A DNA stretch of 64,000 nt, from the NCBI GenBank assembly GCA_028687585.1, contig JAQTZV010000005.1, positions 124,001 to 188,000 of the forward strand. Reading direction: 5' to 3'. Shown here piece by piece: positions 1 to 8,734 of the stretch (its first letter is position 1; every line of letters starts with the position of its first letter). The notes beneath the pieces are model-generated. The model did no database searches, was not told where the DNA came from, and was given only the letters and a program-made list of their open reading frames with translations. This DNA comes from Desulfuromonadaceae bacterium. Lineage in GTDB: Bacteria; Desulfobacterota; Desulfuromonadia; Geobacterales; Pseudopelobacteraceae. The position numbers and the translations under genes are program-made.

Positions 1-1
1 G

Positions 2-559
2 CAAGGTTCACCAGTTCGCATCAAAATCCTCACGGTGCTAAGCAAGAACAACATCGATGACATTGTCAACATCCTGTATTTTGCCAAAAGCGTTGGTGTT
101 GACGGTGTCGAGTTGATGCCATATCAACCTATGCAGGCAGGGCATCCTGGCGATGACTTCATCTTTGATGCGGAATTTGTGGGGCGGGTGGACAAACTTG
201 TGGAAAAGATCACCTGCGACCAAGAGTTGCGGTCCATAGTTGACAACTCAACAACTCACCTCAGACTTTTTAAGAGTTCATTTTCCGGGGAGCCATTCCC
301 TTTCGCATGCCACGCCGGGAACGCTTCTATTGTTATAGACTGTTATGGGGACATTTCTCCTTGTCACCCTTGGGCAAACTGGCGTCATTTGCCAATGAAC
401 CTGGCGGGTCGACAGCTTGCAGAAATCTGGAAATCTACCGAATATAACAAAAGGCGTGCAATGACAAAGGAGTGCCGACGCTGCTACCTGAACTGTCAGG
501 CGGAGCTTTCGATCATGCTGGAGATGATCAAAGGAGGCTGTATGGGGGTTAGGAACTGA
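2..559 (+). CDS. Radical SAM/SPASM-type protein, C-terminal part (5' end outside window)
   Basis: The reading frame is open to the window edge, so the N-terminal radical SAM core and its CxxxCxxC cluster are not visible. The visible C-terminal part has the cysteine pattern of a SPASM-like auxiliary cluster domain: a Cys in FACHAGN, one in ISPCHPW, then CRRCYLNCQ near the end. The phrase YGDISPCHPW matches the 'G.v.pC' step typical of SPASM proteins. Such proteins use S-adenosylmethionine and Fe-S clusters to modify peptides or other substrates. The substrate cannot be told. A GTG at 35 is an internal codon, because the same frame continues upstream without a stop. The next gene is convergent. 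Confidence 0.7.
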   Translation, partial: QGSPVRIKILTVLSKNNIDDIVNILYFAKSVGVDGVELMPYQPMQAGHPGDDFIFDAEFVGRVDKLVEKITCDQELRSIVDNSTTHLRLFKSSFSGEPFPFACHAGNASIVIDCYGDISPCHPWANWRHLPMNLAGRQLAEIWKSTEYNKRRAMTKECRRCYLNCQAELSIMLEMIKGGCMGVRN

Positions 560-614
560 AACCCTTTATCACACTGCAGCTCAGTAGTGCCCGTTTAAGC
601 ACTTGCGATTTGAT

Positions 615-2141
615 TCAGGACCATCTCCTGAAATTACGCACAAGCATATTATATATCCAGTATTCAAAAAGGCAGGAGGCAATGCCGTAACGGTATCTAA
701 TCCGTGCAAACGGCCTGTAGAGACGACCGATCGCTCTGATCAGAAAGTGCTTGAATGAGCGGCCTGCCGCCAGACTGAAAAGCTTTTTGTCAAGGAAATA
801 TGAAGTAACATGCATCATGTTTACCATGTTTGCAAAATCGGTGGTGTACCACGGGAACTTGTAATCACCTTCTACTTCGACATCTATCCACCCCATTTGG
901 GTTTCCGGCGGTTTGTAGCCGAATCTGAGGGAGGTTTCGTACAGTTCGGTGCCGGGCAACGGACGGTATTTATTTGGAGGGAAGATGAAGGCATTAGGGT
1001 TTTCTTTTATAATTTGCATTATCAATTTCTGTGTGGAGCGCAGGTCTTCTATTGTTTCGCTCGGGAAGCCGATCATCCAGTTGTAACCCGCCGTAATTTC
1101 AGGGTGCCTTGCCAGCTTTCGGTTGACCTCAAGAATATCGTCGACCGAAATGTTCTTCCGCATAAGGTCAAGCATCCGCTGGGAGCCGGATTCGGCGCCA
1201 ATGTGCAGGATATTGGTACCGGCCCTGGCAAGCTTAACGAGATACGCATCATCCATTCGCAGGACCTCATCGATCCGGGCTCCCCTGAAGCCGAGTTTTA
1301 CCTGCAGGCTGCGACGGTCAATCTCGTCGATGATCGCCTCCAGGTGATCCGGATTGACAAAGGAGTCGTCGTCTATGAAGTAGATGTAGCTTGCTCCGTA
1401 TTCCCGGTGTACGTATTCGATATGGTCTGCAACATCCTGTGGGGATACCAGCTCGTACTTCCTGCCGAAATCTCTGTAAAGTGCAGGGGAAGAGCAGAAG
1501 GCGCAATTATATGGGCAACCCATGGAGCTGTAAATGGAGAAAATTCGCTCGCCGCTGTCGAACTGACCATAGCGAGGCATCTCTTTTTCGATGAGATGGT
1601 AGGGGATTTCCCGATAGTTGACCATCTCGAAGCTGTTTTCTGGTGGGACTGTCTCCACATTTCCGGTGTCGCTGTTTCTGAAAATCAGCCCTTTTATCGA
1701 CTTCAAGGGCGGGGCTTCAGCGTCTCCCCTGAGATTTTTTGCCAGCAGAGCCAGCGGCATTGAGCCGTAGCCGCATATTGCATAATCTACGCTTTTTTCA
1801 GAAAGGATCTCTCCGCTGTTAAAGTTTGCATGAGGCCCCCCCCAGACAGTGGGGATATGCGGATAGTTCTGTTTTGACCAGCTGGTTATCTCCAGGGCGC
1901 TGCCGACCGGTGTACCGGTGATGACGCTTACGCCAAGCAGAACCGTATCCGGAGTTATTGTAGCTTTTAATTCTTCTCTCCACCCAGTTGGGTTCAGCCT
2001 GGTATCGACGATATCCACGGCAAATCCGGCGCTGATTGAACCAATTGCGGCATATAGCAGGCTCAGCGGTATGTGCCGGACATAGGAGCCGGACATCCCC
2101 ATCTGAGGGTATGCGAGCAGAATTCTTTTCTTATTTTGCAT
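615..2141 (-). CDS. B12-binding domain radical SAM protein
   Basis: This 508-residue protein has an N-terminal cobalamin-binding-like Rossmann domain (about residues 5-140), followed by a radical SAM core. The core carries the CPYNCAFC motif (Cys209, Cys213, Cys216) that holds the 4Fe-4S cluster, and later radical SAM elements such as GAESGSQRML and GFPSET. The family includes methyltransferases and ring-forming enzymes acting on lipids, antibiotics and cofactors; the substrate is unknown here. The C-terminus is basic and aromatic. The gene is convergent with the upstream SPASM gene and divergent from the TPR membrane protein. A modest AAGG lies upstream of the ATG. Confidence 0.85.
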   Translation of the reverse strand: MQNKKRILLAYPQMGMSGSYVRHIPLSLLYAAIGSISAGFAVDIVDTRLNPTGWREELKATITPDTVLLGVSVITGTPVGSALEITSWSKQNYPHIPTVWGGPHANFNSGEILSEKSVDYAICGYGSMPLALLAKNLRGDAEAPPLKSIKGLIFRNSDTGNVETVPPENSFEMVNYREIPYHLIEKEMPRYGQFDSGERIFSIYSSMGCPYNCAFCSSPALYRDFGRKYELVSPQDVADHIEYVHREYGASYIYFIDDDSFVNPDHLEAIIDEIDRRSLQVKLGFRGARIDEVLRMDDAYLVKLARAGTNILHIGAESGSQRMLDLMRKNISVDDILEVNRKLARHPEITAGYNWMIGFPSETIEDLRSTQKLIMQIIKENPNAFIFPPNKYRPLPGTELYETSLRFGYKPPETQMGWIDVEVEGDYKFPWYTTDFANMVNMMHVTSYFLDKKLFSLAAGRSFKHFLIRAIGRLYRPFARIRYRYGIASCLFEYWIYNMLVRNFRRWS

Positions 2142-2246
2142 TATTAGCCTTGCTGTAAAGTGTTAAACCAGTTGACCCGGTATACCCTGCTTCGCAGGTA
2201 CTCGCAACATTCGATTTATGGTTTGCGGAAGACTGAGGTATAGGAC

Positions 2247-3884
2247 ATGACGGAAAGCAGAAAGATATGGCCGCTGGCAATAGTAACTGCCCTTGTCTGT
2301 ATGATAGTTTACCTGAAAGCGCTCTCCTGTGACTTCCTTAATTTCGATGACCATGAATTTGTCCTTAATAACTCGTATCTCAAAAATTTCGACTGGAATC
2401 TGGTCGAATGGGCCTTCACTACGATCGCGCCGATAAGCGGATCGTGGATCCCCCTTTCCTGGCTCTCCTATGCCCTGGATCACCTGATATGGGGACTGAA
2501 CCCTGTTGGATTCCATCTGACCAACATTCTTCTCCACTCCGTCAATGCCGGGCTTGTGGTCATGATCGCCGACCGCATCTTAAGGAACAGATTATCAGAG
2601 TTCGATCCGGCATTGGATCTGAAAATTCTCTACCCTGCTGCGCTGCTGCTGGCAGGGCTCCTCTTCGGAATTCATCCGCTACGTGTGGAGTCCGTGGTCT
2701 GGATTACGGAAAGGCGAGGTGTACTGAATGGGGTTTTTGCCCTTCTTTCGATCCTTTATTACCTGCACTTCGCCGAAGGGGTGGAATCAGGTGCAGACGG
2801 CCGGAAAACAAAGGTTCCTTACTTTCTTTCATTGTCTTTCCTTTTACTATCGTTTATGGCAAAGCCGATCAGCGTTGTAATCCCTGCACTCATGCTGGTG
2901 CTCGACTGGTACCCTTTGCAGAGGATACGAAGAGAAACCGTTACAAGGGTAATTTTTGAGAAGGTTCCGTTTTTCTTTTTCGCATTTACAATGACGGCTG
3001 TTTCAATCTACCTCGGAGGTCAAGACGGCGGACTCAAGACTGGAGCTGCCAGTCTGCCTTTCTGGCAGAAGGTGGTTCTTTCAGGTAATGCCATTTTCGA
3101 ATACATACAGCTGACCATCTGGCCGGTCGGTATTCTGCCGCTCAGGATCATTGAGGACCCTATTCCCAGTGCCTATATCGTCAAAGGGTGTGCAGTCGCC
3201 ATCCTGTTTATTGTGGTCTGCATCTTTTGTGAGCGTCGATGGATTGCAGCAACCAGCCTCTGCTTCATCCTCCCGATACTGCCTGTGCTCGCGTTCTTCC
3301 AGATGAATGACGTTGCATATGCAGCCCGTTACACATATCTCCCTTCAGTGGCTTTGAGCATTACAGGAGCTGTACTTCTGGTAAGAGTTTATCTGGCGAT
3401 CAGGGATGGATACCAACGATATCTGGTCGCTGGTCTGGCGGTATCCCTGCTGCTTTTCTATGGTATCGTCACGCAGTTGCAGATCGGTATCTGGAAAGAT
3501 TCGGGAACTTTCTGGTCGCGGGTTATAGAATATCAGCCTTACGCTAGGGCCTATTTCCTGCGGGGACTTTTTTTTGTGGATTCAGGCAAGTTCCAAGCTG
3601 CTATCAAAGATTACACCTCATGCCTGGATCTAGCCGCAAGAGAGCGTCTGCCGGCTGGCTACTTTGCAAATATCTACGGCTTCAGAGGAGAGGCCTTCGA
3701 AACGGCAGGCCAGTTTCAGGATGCAGTTGAAGATTTCAATTCCGCAATCAGGATAAATCCTCATCCGCTCTATTTCTATCATCGTGGTGAGGCTCTCAGA
3801 AGGCTCGGAAGGATCAGAGAGTCAGCCGAGGATTCCAGCAGGGCAGGCCGGGCCAAGGGGCAAATGGCTTGGATTGACCTATAA
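2247..3884 (+). CDS. Multi-spanning membrane protein with C-terminal TPRs (TMTC/DUF1736-like)
   Basis: The 545-residue protein has about ten hydrophobic segments up to residue 410, then a soluble tail with at least two TPR units (about residues 415-540). The N-terminal region, with FLNFDDHEFV and a following stretch rich in Trp and His, resembles TMTC-like proteins related to GT-C protein O-mannosyltransferases; the acidic DD pair sits where GT-C enzymes place catalytic acids. A role in polyprenyl-linked sugar transfer to proteins or envelope glycans is possible but not shown. It stands alone between a divergent radical SAM gene and a convergent regulator. Confidence 0.65.
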   Translation: MTESRKIWPLAIVTALVCMIVYLKALSCDFLNFDDHEFVLNNSYLKNFDWNLVEWAFTTIAPISGSWIPLSWLSYALDHLIWGLNPVGFHLTNILLHSVNAGLVVMIADRILRNRLSEFDPALDLKILYPAALLLAGLLFGIHPLRVESVVWITERRGVLNGVFALLSILYYLHFAEGVESGADGRKTKVPYFLSLSFLLLSFMAKPISVVIPALMLVLDWYPLQRIRRETVTRVIFEKVPFFFFAFTMTAVSIYLGGQDGGLKTGAASLPFWQKVVLSGNAIFEYIQLTIWPVGILPLRIIEDPIPSAYIVKGCAVAILFIVVCIFCERRWIAATSLCFILPILPVLAFFQMNDVAYAARYTYLPSVALSITGAVLLVRVYLAIRDGYQRYLVAGLAVSLLLFYGIVTQLQIGIWKDSGTFWSRVIEYQPYARAYFLRGLFFVDSGKFQAAIKDYTSCLDLAARERLPAGYFANIYGFRGEAFETAGQFQDAVEDFNSAIRINPHPLYFYHRGEALRRLGRIRESAEDSSRAGRAKGQMAWIDL

Positions 3885-3984
3885 CAATTAGCGTTTTCGA
3901 CATCTGTTACATCTAGCACAATAATCTGGTATTCCGGCAGGCAGTGCCTGCAGCAAAGGAGAAGTTCGGAGTATTCTCCCCCCG

Positions 3985-5346
3985 CTATCCTTTCTTTTCG
4001 GGCAGCGTAATCCCGTATTTTTCAAGCCGGTAGATGAGCGTATGACGGGGAATCCGTAGAAAACGGGCTGCGGCTGCCTGATTCCAGGCGTTGCGTTCCA
4101 GTGCCTGCACAACTATCTCCCGCTCCAGCTGCTCAAGAGGGTACCCTTCGTCAGGCAGTTTAACGACAGCAATTCCGTGAACGCTGTCTCCCCGAAACTT
4201 TTCAGGAAGGTCATCGAGTGTAATTACATCACTGTTCCTCATAATGAGCAGCCGTTCGATGGTATTTTCAAGCTCCCGCACATTTCCCGGCCATGAGCAC
4301 ATGACCAGAGTGTGCAGGGCTTCCTTGTCAAAGGTAATCTTCTCACTGCCATGTTTGGAGCAGAAATATCTGATCAAAAGCGGAATATCCTTGCGACGCT
4401 CGCGCAGAGGCGGGAGGTGGATCGGTATGACCGACAAACGGTAATAGAGATCCTCGCGGAAAGCGCCTTCTGCAATCGCCTTGTCGATATCCAGGTTAGT
4501 TGCTGAAACCACCCGGACATCAAGTTTCCGGACCGTTGTTCCACCTACCGGCTCCACCTCTTTTTCCTGGAGCGCCCTGAGCAGCTTGGGCTGGAGCTCT
4601 ATCGGCAGATCACCGACTTCATCGAGAAACAGGGTACCTCCTTCAGCCAGCTGAAACTTCCCAATCTTGTCCCTTATTGCGCCGGTGAAGGCACCCTTCA
4701 TGTGGCCGAACAGCTCACTTTCCAGCAGGTCACGGGGGATTGCGGCGCAATTGATGGCAACGAATGGAGCATCCCGACGGGAGCTATTGGCATGGATGGA
4801 GCGTGCGACAAGCTCCTTGCCGGTCCCGGACTCGCCGGTTATAAGCACCGATGCCTCGGTGTCAGCAACCTTTCGGATCACCTCAAAGACCTTCTCCATC
4901 TCCTTGGATGATCCGACGATAGTGCGGAAATCAGCTTTATCCGACAACTCACTCTTCAGCCGTTTGTTTTCCTCAGCCAGCCCACTGAACTGTAACGCTT
5001 TGCTGACTGTCAGCTTGAGTGCATCCCTGTTAAAAGGTTTAGTGATGTAGTCATAGGCTCCGGCCTTCATGGCCTCCACGGCGACATCGATAGTCCCGAA
5101 GGCGGTTATGATGATTACCAGCGTTTCGGGAGAACGCTCCTTGATTGACTTGAGTACCATGAGCCCGTCCATGCCGGGCATGTTCATGTCGGTGATTACC
5201 AGGTTGGGCTGTAACTGCCCGAAAAAATACAACCCTTCCTCCCCTGAAGAAGCGGCCAATACCTCATACCCTTCTTCCTGGAGATTGTATTCCAACACCC
5301 GCCTTAAAGAGGCGTCATCATCAATGACAAGTATCTTCGGTTTCAA
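3985..5346 (-). CDS. Sigma-54-dependent response regulator, NtrC family
   Basis: Three domains are visible in 453 residues: a receiver (acid pocket Asp10/Asp11, phospho-acceptor Asp53, Lys103), an AAA+ domain (Walker A GESGTGKE at 171-178, sigma-54 contact loop GAFTGA at 218-223), and a C-terminal Fis-type helix-turn-helix starting near NQAAAARFLRIPRHTLIYRL. It should activate sigma-54 promoters when phosphorylated by the kinase whose gene overlaps its start by 4 bp. The architecture is that of ZraR/AtoC/HydG. The window holds ZraP-like genes and a sigma-54-like promoter in front of one of them (16694), so a ZraSR-like envelope or metal stress circuit is a reasonable inference, not proven. 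Confidence 0.9.
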   Translation of the reverse strand: MKPKILVIDDDASLRRVLEYNLQEEGYEVLAASSGEEGLYFFGQLQPNLVITDMNMPGMDGLMVLKSIKERSPETLVIIITAFGTIDVAVEAMKAGAYDYITKPFNRDALKLTVSKALQFSGLAEENKRLKSELSDKADFRTIVGSSKEMEKVFEVIRKVADTEASVLITGESGTGKELVARSIHANSSRRDAPFVAINCAAIPRDLLESELFGHMKGAFTGAIRDKIGKFQLAEGGTLFLDEVGDLPIELQPKLLRALQEKEVEPVGGTTVRKLDVRVVSATNLDIDKAIAEGAFREDLYYRLSVIPIHLPPLRERRKDIPLLIRYFCSKHGSEKITFDKEALHTLVMCSWPGNVRELENTIERLLIMRNSDVITLDDLPEKFRGDSVHGIAVVKLPDEGYPLEQLEREIVVQALERNAWNQAAAARFLRIPRHTLIYRLEKYGITLPEKKG

Positions 5347-6461
5347 GGTGTTCCTCCGCTTGTTGGATCGTTTATCGGCAATCTGATAATGACGGTTGTG
5401 CCTTGCCCCGACTCGCTTTCCAACGTCAAAGTACCGCTGTGGCTTTCGATTATTTTCCTGGATATGGCCAACCCCAAACCGGTTCCATCATGTTTGGTGG
5501 TAAAGAAGGGCTCGAAAATCCTTTCCAATGTCGCTGCATCAATTCCCGGACCGGTATCGCGTAAACGGATCTCACAGATAGTTGCCTGATGCACCGTTGT
5601 GGAAATTATTACACCTTCGCCGGGCGGTGTGGCCTGTAAGGCGTTTATGATAATGTTTAAAAAGGCTTGGCGAAGTTTCTCACCATCGGCTTGAATTATA
5701 ACCCGGAAAGGCGGTGGTTGCAGGATCAGCTTGACTTGCCGCTCCCTGGCATCGTTAGCAACCAGGGCCACAATCATTTCCAGTTCTTCCTGCACCGGGC
5801 AGGGACGCATATCAGCCGGTTGCGGACGTGCCATGTGGAGAAAATCCTCGACAACCCGGTTCAGACGTTCCGTTTCCTTGATCTGGATCTCGATGAACTC
5901 ATGTTTGGGATCACCAGGCTTGTAGTCGTCTTTCAGGATCTCTGCCGTTCCACGGATAGAGCCGAGCGGGTTCCTGATTTCATGCGCCAGCACCGCCGCC
6001 ATCTCTCCCAGGGTGGATAGCTTCTCGGCCCGGCGTAATTGTTCTTCGATGGAAATGATCCGTTCCGATTGGTGCTGCAGTTTCTGGTAGGATTCTTCCA
6101 GTCCTCGGGCAGTTTTTTGGAGCTCAACTGTTCGTTCTCGTTCACGTTGAGACAACAGGCCGGTCATGCCACCGACGATATTGTAAAGAATTATCTCCAG
6201 GTATTTTTCCATCTCCATGGTCACGTGCCCACCCCACTGGAAAAGCAGATGGGGGGCATAGGCGACACTGATAATGAGCGAGCAGAGCAATCCACCTCGC
6301 AAGCCATACCAAAGAGCGGCCAGGATGATCGGCAGATAGTAGAGCCTTTGAAAAATGGCATGGAGATACGGAAGATGGAGCGGGGTTAAATAGTGGAGAA
6401 GGCTGATGCCAATGACGAAGGATATTAAAATAACGGGTCGGACTATCGATGATTTTTCCAT
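5343..6461 (-). CDS. Membrane sensor histidine kinase
   Basis: 372 residues: an N-terminal hydrophobic domain of about four membrane segments (residues 8-105), a coiled linker (110-150), HisKA with the phospho-accepting His160 in LAHEIRNP, and a HATPase domain with N, G1 (DTGPGID) and G2 (GTGLGL) boxes. It should phosphorylate the NtrC-type regulator encoded immediately downstream with a 4-bp overlap. The N-terminal domain (HYLTP, RLYYLP, WYGLRGG) is clearly homologous to that of the HD-GYP protein at 15541-16497, so both probably read the same envelope signal. No periplasmic loop of PAS size is present. Confidence 0.9.
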   Translation of the reverse strand: MEKSSIVRPVILISFVIGISLLHYLTPLHLPYLHAIFQRLYYLPIILAALWYGLRGGLLCSLIISVAYAPHLLFQWGGHVTMEMEKYLEIILYNIVGGMTGLLSQRERERTVELQKTARGLEESYQKLQHQSERIISIEEQLRRAEKLSTLGEMAAVLAHEIRNPLGSIRGTAEILKDDYKPGDPKHEFIEIQIKETERLNRVVEDFLHMARPQPADMRPCPVQEELEMIVALVANDARERQVKLILQPPPFRVIIQADGEKLRQAFLNIIINALQATPPGEGVIISTTVHQATICEIRLRDTGPGIDAATLERIFEPFFTTKHDGTGLGLAISRKIIESHSGTLTLESESGQGTTVIIRLPINDPTSGGTP

Positions 6462-6521
6462 GAGATATTTAAATATTCCTTAGTAATGACAGCAAAACAA
6501 CCAAGCTAATAATGTTCAGGC

Positions 6522-6723
6522 TTACAGCACAAGAATCATCATAGGCACCATCATGATCAGCATTAAACCGGTGCCCCACCATCCCCACTTGCCGCCGCCA
6601 AAGTGATGCGATAAAAAACCGTGACCCCCATGTTCCCCACCTGCGTCCACTATGGTTGCATTGACTTCGTAGCTGATAATCTCATCCGGCTTCTGATTAT
6701 CAGCGATTTTAATAACCACCTTA
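6522..6723 (-). pseudogene. 3' fragment of small secreted/membrane protein gene split by an IS
   Basis: This is the C-terminal third of a gene whose first part lies at 8277-8589. Removing the IS (6724-8276) and one copy of the 11-bp duplication joins the halves in frame, giving the sequence GDYKVVIKIADNQ across the junction and a protein of about 167 residues. This half contains a beta-rich stretch, a Gly/His-rich segment (EHGGHGF, SHHFGGG) and a C-terminal transmembrane helix. A GTG at 6719 could start a 65-residue product, but without the signal peptide it would not be exported. The parent resembles YtkA/FixH-like periplasmic domains. Confidence 0.75.
6713..6723. repeat. IS target-site duplication, left copy
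   Basis: The 11 bases TAACCACCTTA stand immediately left of the IS end at 6724. An identical copy stands at 8277-8287, right of the other end. Both lie inside the coding sequence of the interrupted gene. Confidence 0.9.
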
Positions 6724-6802
6724 CTGGACTTTAGACTTTCGGTTCTTTGAAAAAATTTGCATCGGCATAAATAAATCGCTTGACACAGAGGCCCAATTTT
6801 AT

Positions 6803-6852
6803 GGCCGCGCCTTAATCGCTATCTGATGTTTGAGAGCGATTAAGGCGCGGCC
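6803..6852. other. Long stem-loop upstream of transposase
   Basis: An 18-bp perfect stem (6803-6820 paired with 6835-6852) closes a 14-base loop, 37 bases before the transposase ATG. A second smaller palindrome, CCTCTAGAGG, follows directly. In several IS elements such a structure blocks transposase expression from outside transcripts; that role is inferred here. Confidence 0.6.
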
Positions 6853-6888
6853 TCTAGAGGGAAATTCCTTTTCTCTCTGGAGGCCGCT

Positions 6889-8193
6889 ATGAGCTACAAG
6901 GGATACGGCCATATCCCCAAAGCCCTGTTCGATGCTATCACATTTCTGGCTGGGGCTCTCCCAAAACGTTCGGTTCCAACTTTTCTGGAACTGCTTTTCG
7001 GTGCCATGCTTACTCAGACCGGGTTCGTGACCGATGCCATCCTGGCAGTTGATACCGTCAGACACTGGAACAGCTATTACAAGTGGCTCCACTTTGGTAA
7101 GTGGTCCCGGGTTGCCTTGGGACAGCAGACGGCTCGTCTTGCACTTCAGATGTTCCCACGCCGACGCTGGTTTCTCATGATTGACGATACGATTGTGTTC
7201 AGATCGTCAAAGAAGGCTCCCGGATCGGCTATTCATCACCAGCATGGGTGCAAGACCAATAGGCCAACATATGTCAGAGGGCAGTGCTGGGTGACTCTGG
7301 CTCTGACGCTTTCCAAGGGTTTCCGGTCACTGGGTATCCCCCTCATCTCTCGACTGGCAAGGCAGGGGGGCAATTCAGGAAAGCTTGTTGCCGCAAAAAC
7401 CCTGCTGCGGGTTGTTGCTCCTTTGTTTGCCGCGTTCCAGACCATCCTGTTGATGGATAGCTGGTATATGCGCTGTACCCTGATCTCATATGCTCTGGAC
7501 CATGGCCTGCAGGTAATAGGTCAGGTGCGCCGCGACACAGCGCTCTTTCATCTGCCTGAACGTACCGGCAAGCGGGGTCGCCCAAGAAAATACGGCGACA
7601 GAGTAACTGCCGAATGGATCGACTCCTTGCCTGAAGTAAGCATGGAGTGCTTTATATACAGCAAAACCCAGATGGTGTACTACCGCTCTGCTATTGTGCT
7701 GGCTCGCTTTCTAAACGGCAAAGCCGTGAGGATCGTCTGGAGCCAACTGGTAAACGATAATGGTACTCGTACCAAACCAAGCTTGATTCTCTCTACCGAT
7801 GTATCGCTGTCTCCCGCCCGGATCATTCTCAACTACGGGCGCAGATGGTCAGTTGAGGATCTGTTCAACCAACTCAAGAATCGCTGGGGCTGGAAGGAAA
7901 CCTGGCAGCAGTCACGACAGGTACTTCATCGTTGGGTGCAGATACTGTCGTTAAGCTATGCCATCCCCCAGTTGCTGGTGCTGCTTGATGATCCAAAGGT
8001 GAAACGCTTGGCGTCCGTTGCTCCGTGGCGGGAGAAACAACCCGTAACCGCCGGGAGAGTGCGCCAGGGGCTGCAAAGGATTTTTGGCCATACCAACATT
8101 CGGGGCATGTGGCACCCGAAGTCCGGTAAATTCGGGCCGCGAAAATGGTCTATTGAGGATGATTATCATCCCAAAAGAGACAATGCCGCGTAG
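6889..8193 (+). CDS. DDE transposase of the IS
   Basis: The 434-residue protein shows the RNase H-like DDE layout: first Asp in FLMIDDT, second in LLMDSWY, and the Glu in WSVEDLFNQLKNRWGW, near the YREK-like region of IS4-superfamily enzymes. A CTGGAGG ribosome site lies 8 bases before the ATG. It would catalyse cut-and-paste movement of the 6724-8276 element. No frameshift or stop is present, so the enzyme may be active. The ATG falls just after a strong stem-loop that could limit expression. Confidence 0.85.
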   Translation: MSYKGYGHIPKALFDAITFLAGALPKRSVPTFLELLFGAMLTQTGFVTDAILAVDTVRHWNSYYKWLHFGKWSRVALGQQTARLALQMFPRRRWFLMIDDTIVFRSSKKAPGSAIHHQHGCKTNRPTYVRGQCWVTLALTLSKGFRSLGIPLISRLARQGGNSGKLVAAKTLLRVVAPLFAAFQTILLMDSWYMRCTLISYALDHGLQVIGQVRRDTALFHLPERTGKRGRPRKYGDRVTAEWIDSLPEVSMECFIYSKTQMVYYRSAIVLARFLNGKAVRIVWSQLVNDNGTRTKPSLILSTDVSLSPARIILNYGRRWSVEDLFNQLKNRWGWKETWQQSRQVLHRWVQILSLSYAIPQLLVLLDDPKVKRLASVAPWREKQPVTAGRVRQGLQRIFGHTNIRGMWHPKSGKFGPRKWSIEDDYHPKRDNAA

Positions 8194-8276
8194 ATTCAGG
8201 TCTGTTTGACAATCAAAGAGCTGCTTCATGACCCGTTTCGGTGGCGGGAAAGAAAGAGCTACGCTCTAAAGTTCAG

Positions 8277-8287
8277 TAACCACCTTA
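8277..8287. repeat. IS target-site duplication, right copy
   Basis: TAACCACCTTA, identical to 6713-6723, abuts the right end of the IS at 8276. Confidence 0.9.
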
Positions 8288-8589
8288 TAGTCTCCGGCTT
8301 TATCGAACTTCCAGGAATCGACATATTCAGTATCAAGAACATCAACCGGGCGTTTAATGATCGGCTGATCGGCATTTTGTTCATAGACTTCAAGCGTTAC
8401 ATCTCTATCAGTAAGGTTTGCTCCGGCCTTGCTCAAACTGAGCGAAAGTTGAATCTTGGATTGTGTTTCGAGCTTTTCAGGTGACAGCTTTATGGTTGCC
8501 TTGAGCCCTTGCTGGGTAAAGCTCTGTTCAAGTGCAAAGGCGTAGCCTGGAAGAGCAATCAGCATGAGAAGCAGGATCAGTTTTTTCAT
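8277..8589 (-). pseudogene. 5' fragment of small secreted protein gene split by an IS (YtkA/FixH-like)
   Basis: The fragment codes for a signal peptide (residues 1-19, ending AFA) and about 85 residues of a predicted beta-sandwich, then runs three codons into the IS and stops. The remaining C-terminal part is at 6522-6723. A good AGGAG lies before the ATG. YtkA/FixH-like domains occur in exported proteins linked to copper and cytochrome oxidase biogenesis and to metal efflux. The truncated 107-residue product lacks its membrane anchor and probably does not work. It lies downstream of the kinase-regulator genes only by chance of strand; a shared transcript with the M23 gene is possible. Confidence 0.75.
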
Positions 8590-8734
8590 GGATATTCTCC
8601 TAACTGTATTTTCTTATGTGAATTTTTCTTGACCGTGGCAATCAGATTTTCTACAGAGGTCTTGATGGTTTCACTCAAAATTGCTCTTTCCTTTCTTAAT
8701 GAAGAAACAGTTCAGTAATTTCCTGGCAGAAGGT

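Larger units (their letters stand above)
6724..8276. mobile_element. Complete insertion sequence, 1553 bp, IS4-superfamily-like
   Basis: The ends form an imperfect inverted repeat: the left end begins CTGGACTTTAGA and the right end, read inward, begins CTGAACTTTAGA (11 of 12 match). Exact 11-bp direct repeats flank it, which fits the 10-13 bp duplications reported for IS4-type elements. The single transposase gene (6889-8193) fills most of it, and a strong hairpin (6803-6852) lies before the gene. The perfect target duplication and intact transposase suggest a recent insertion. The assignment to a named IS family would need a database comparison. Confidence 0.9.

Noticed and set aside
810..1763. 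Long plus-strand reading frame (317 codons) opposite the B12 radical SAM gene
   Set aside because: It is antisense to a gene with clear CPYNCAFC and cobalamin-type domains, has no ribosome site, and its product has no domain. It is a shadow of the real gene.
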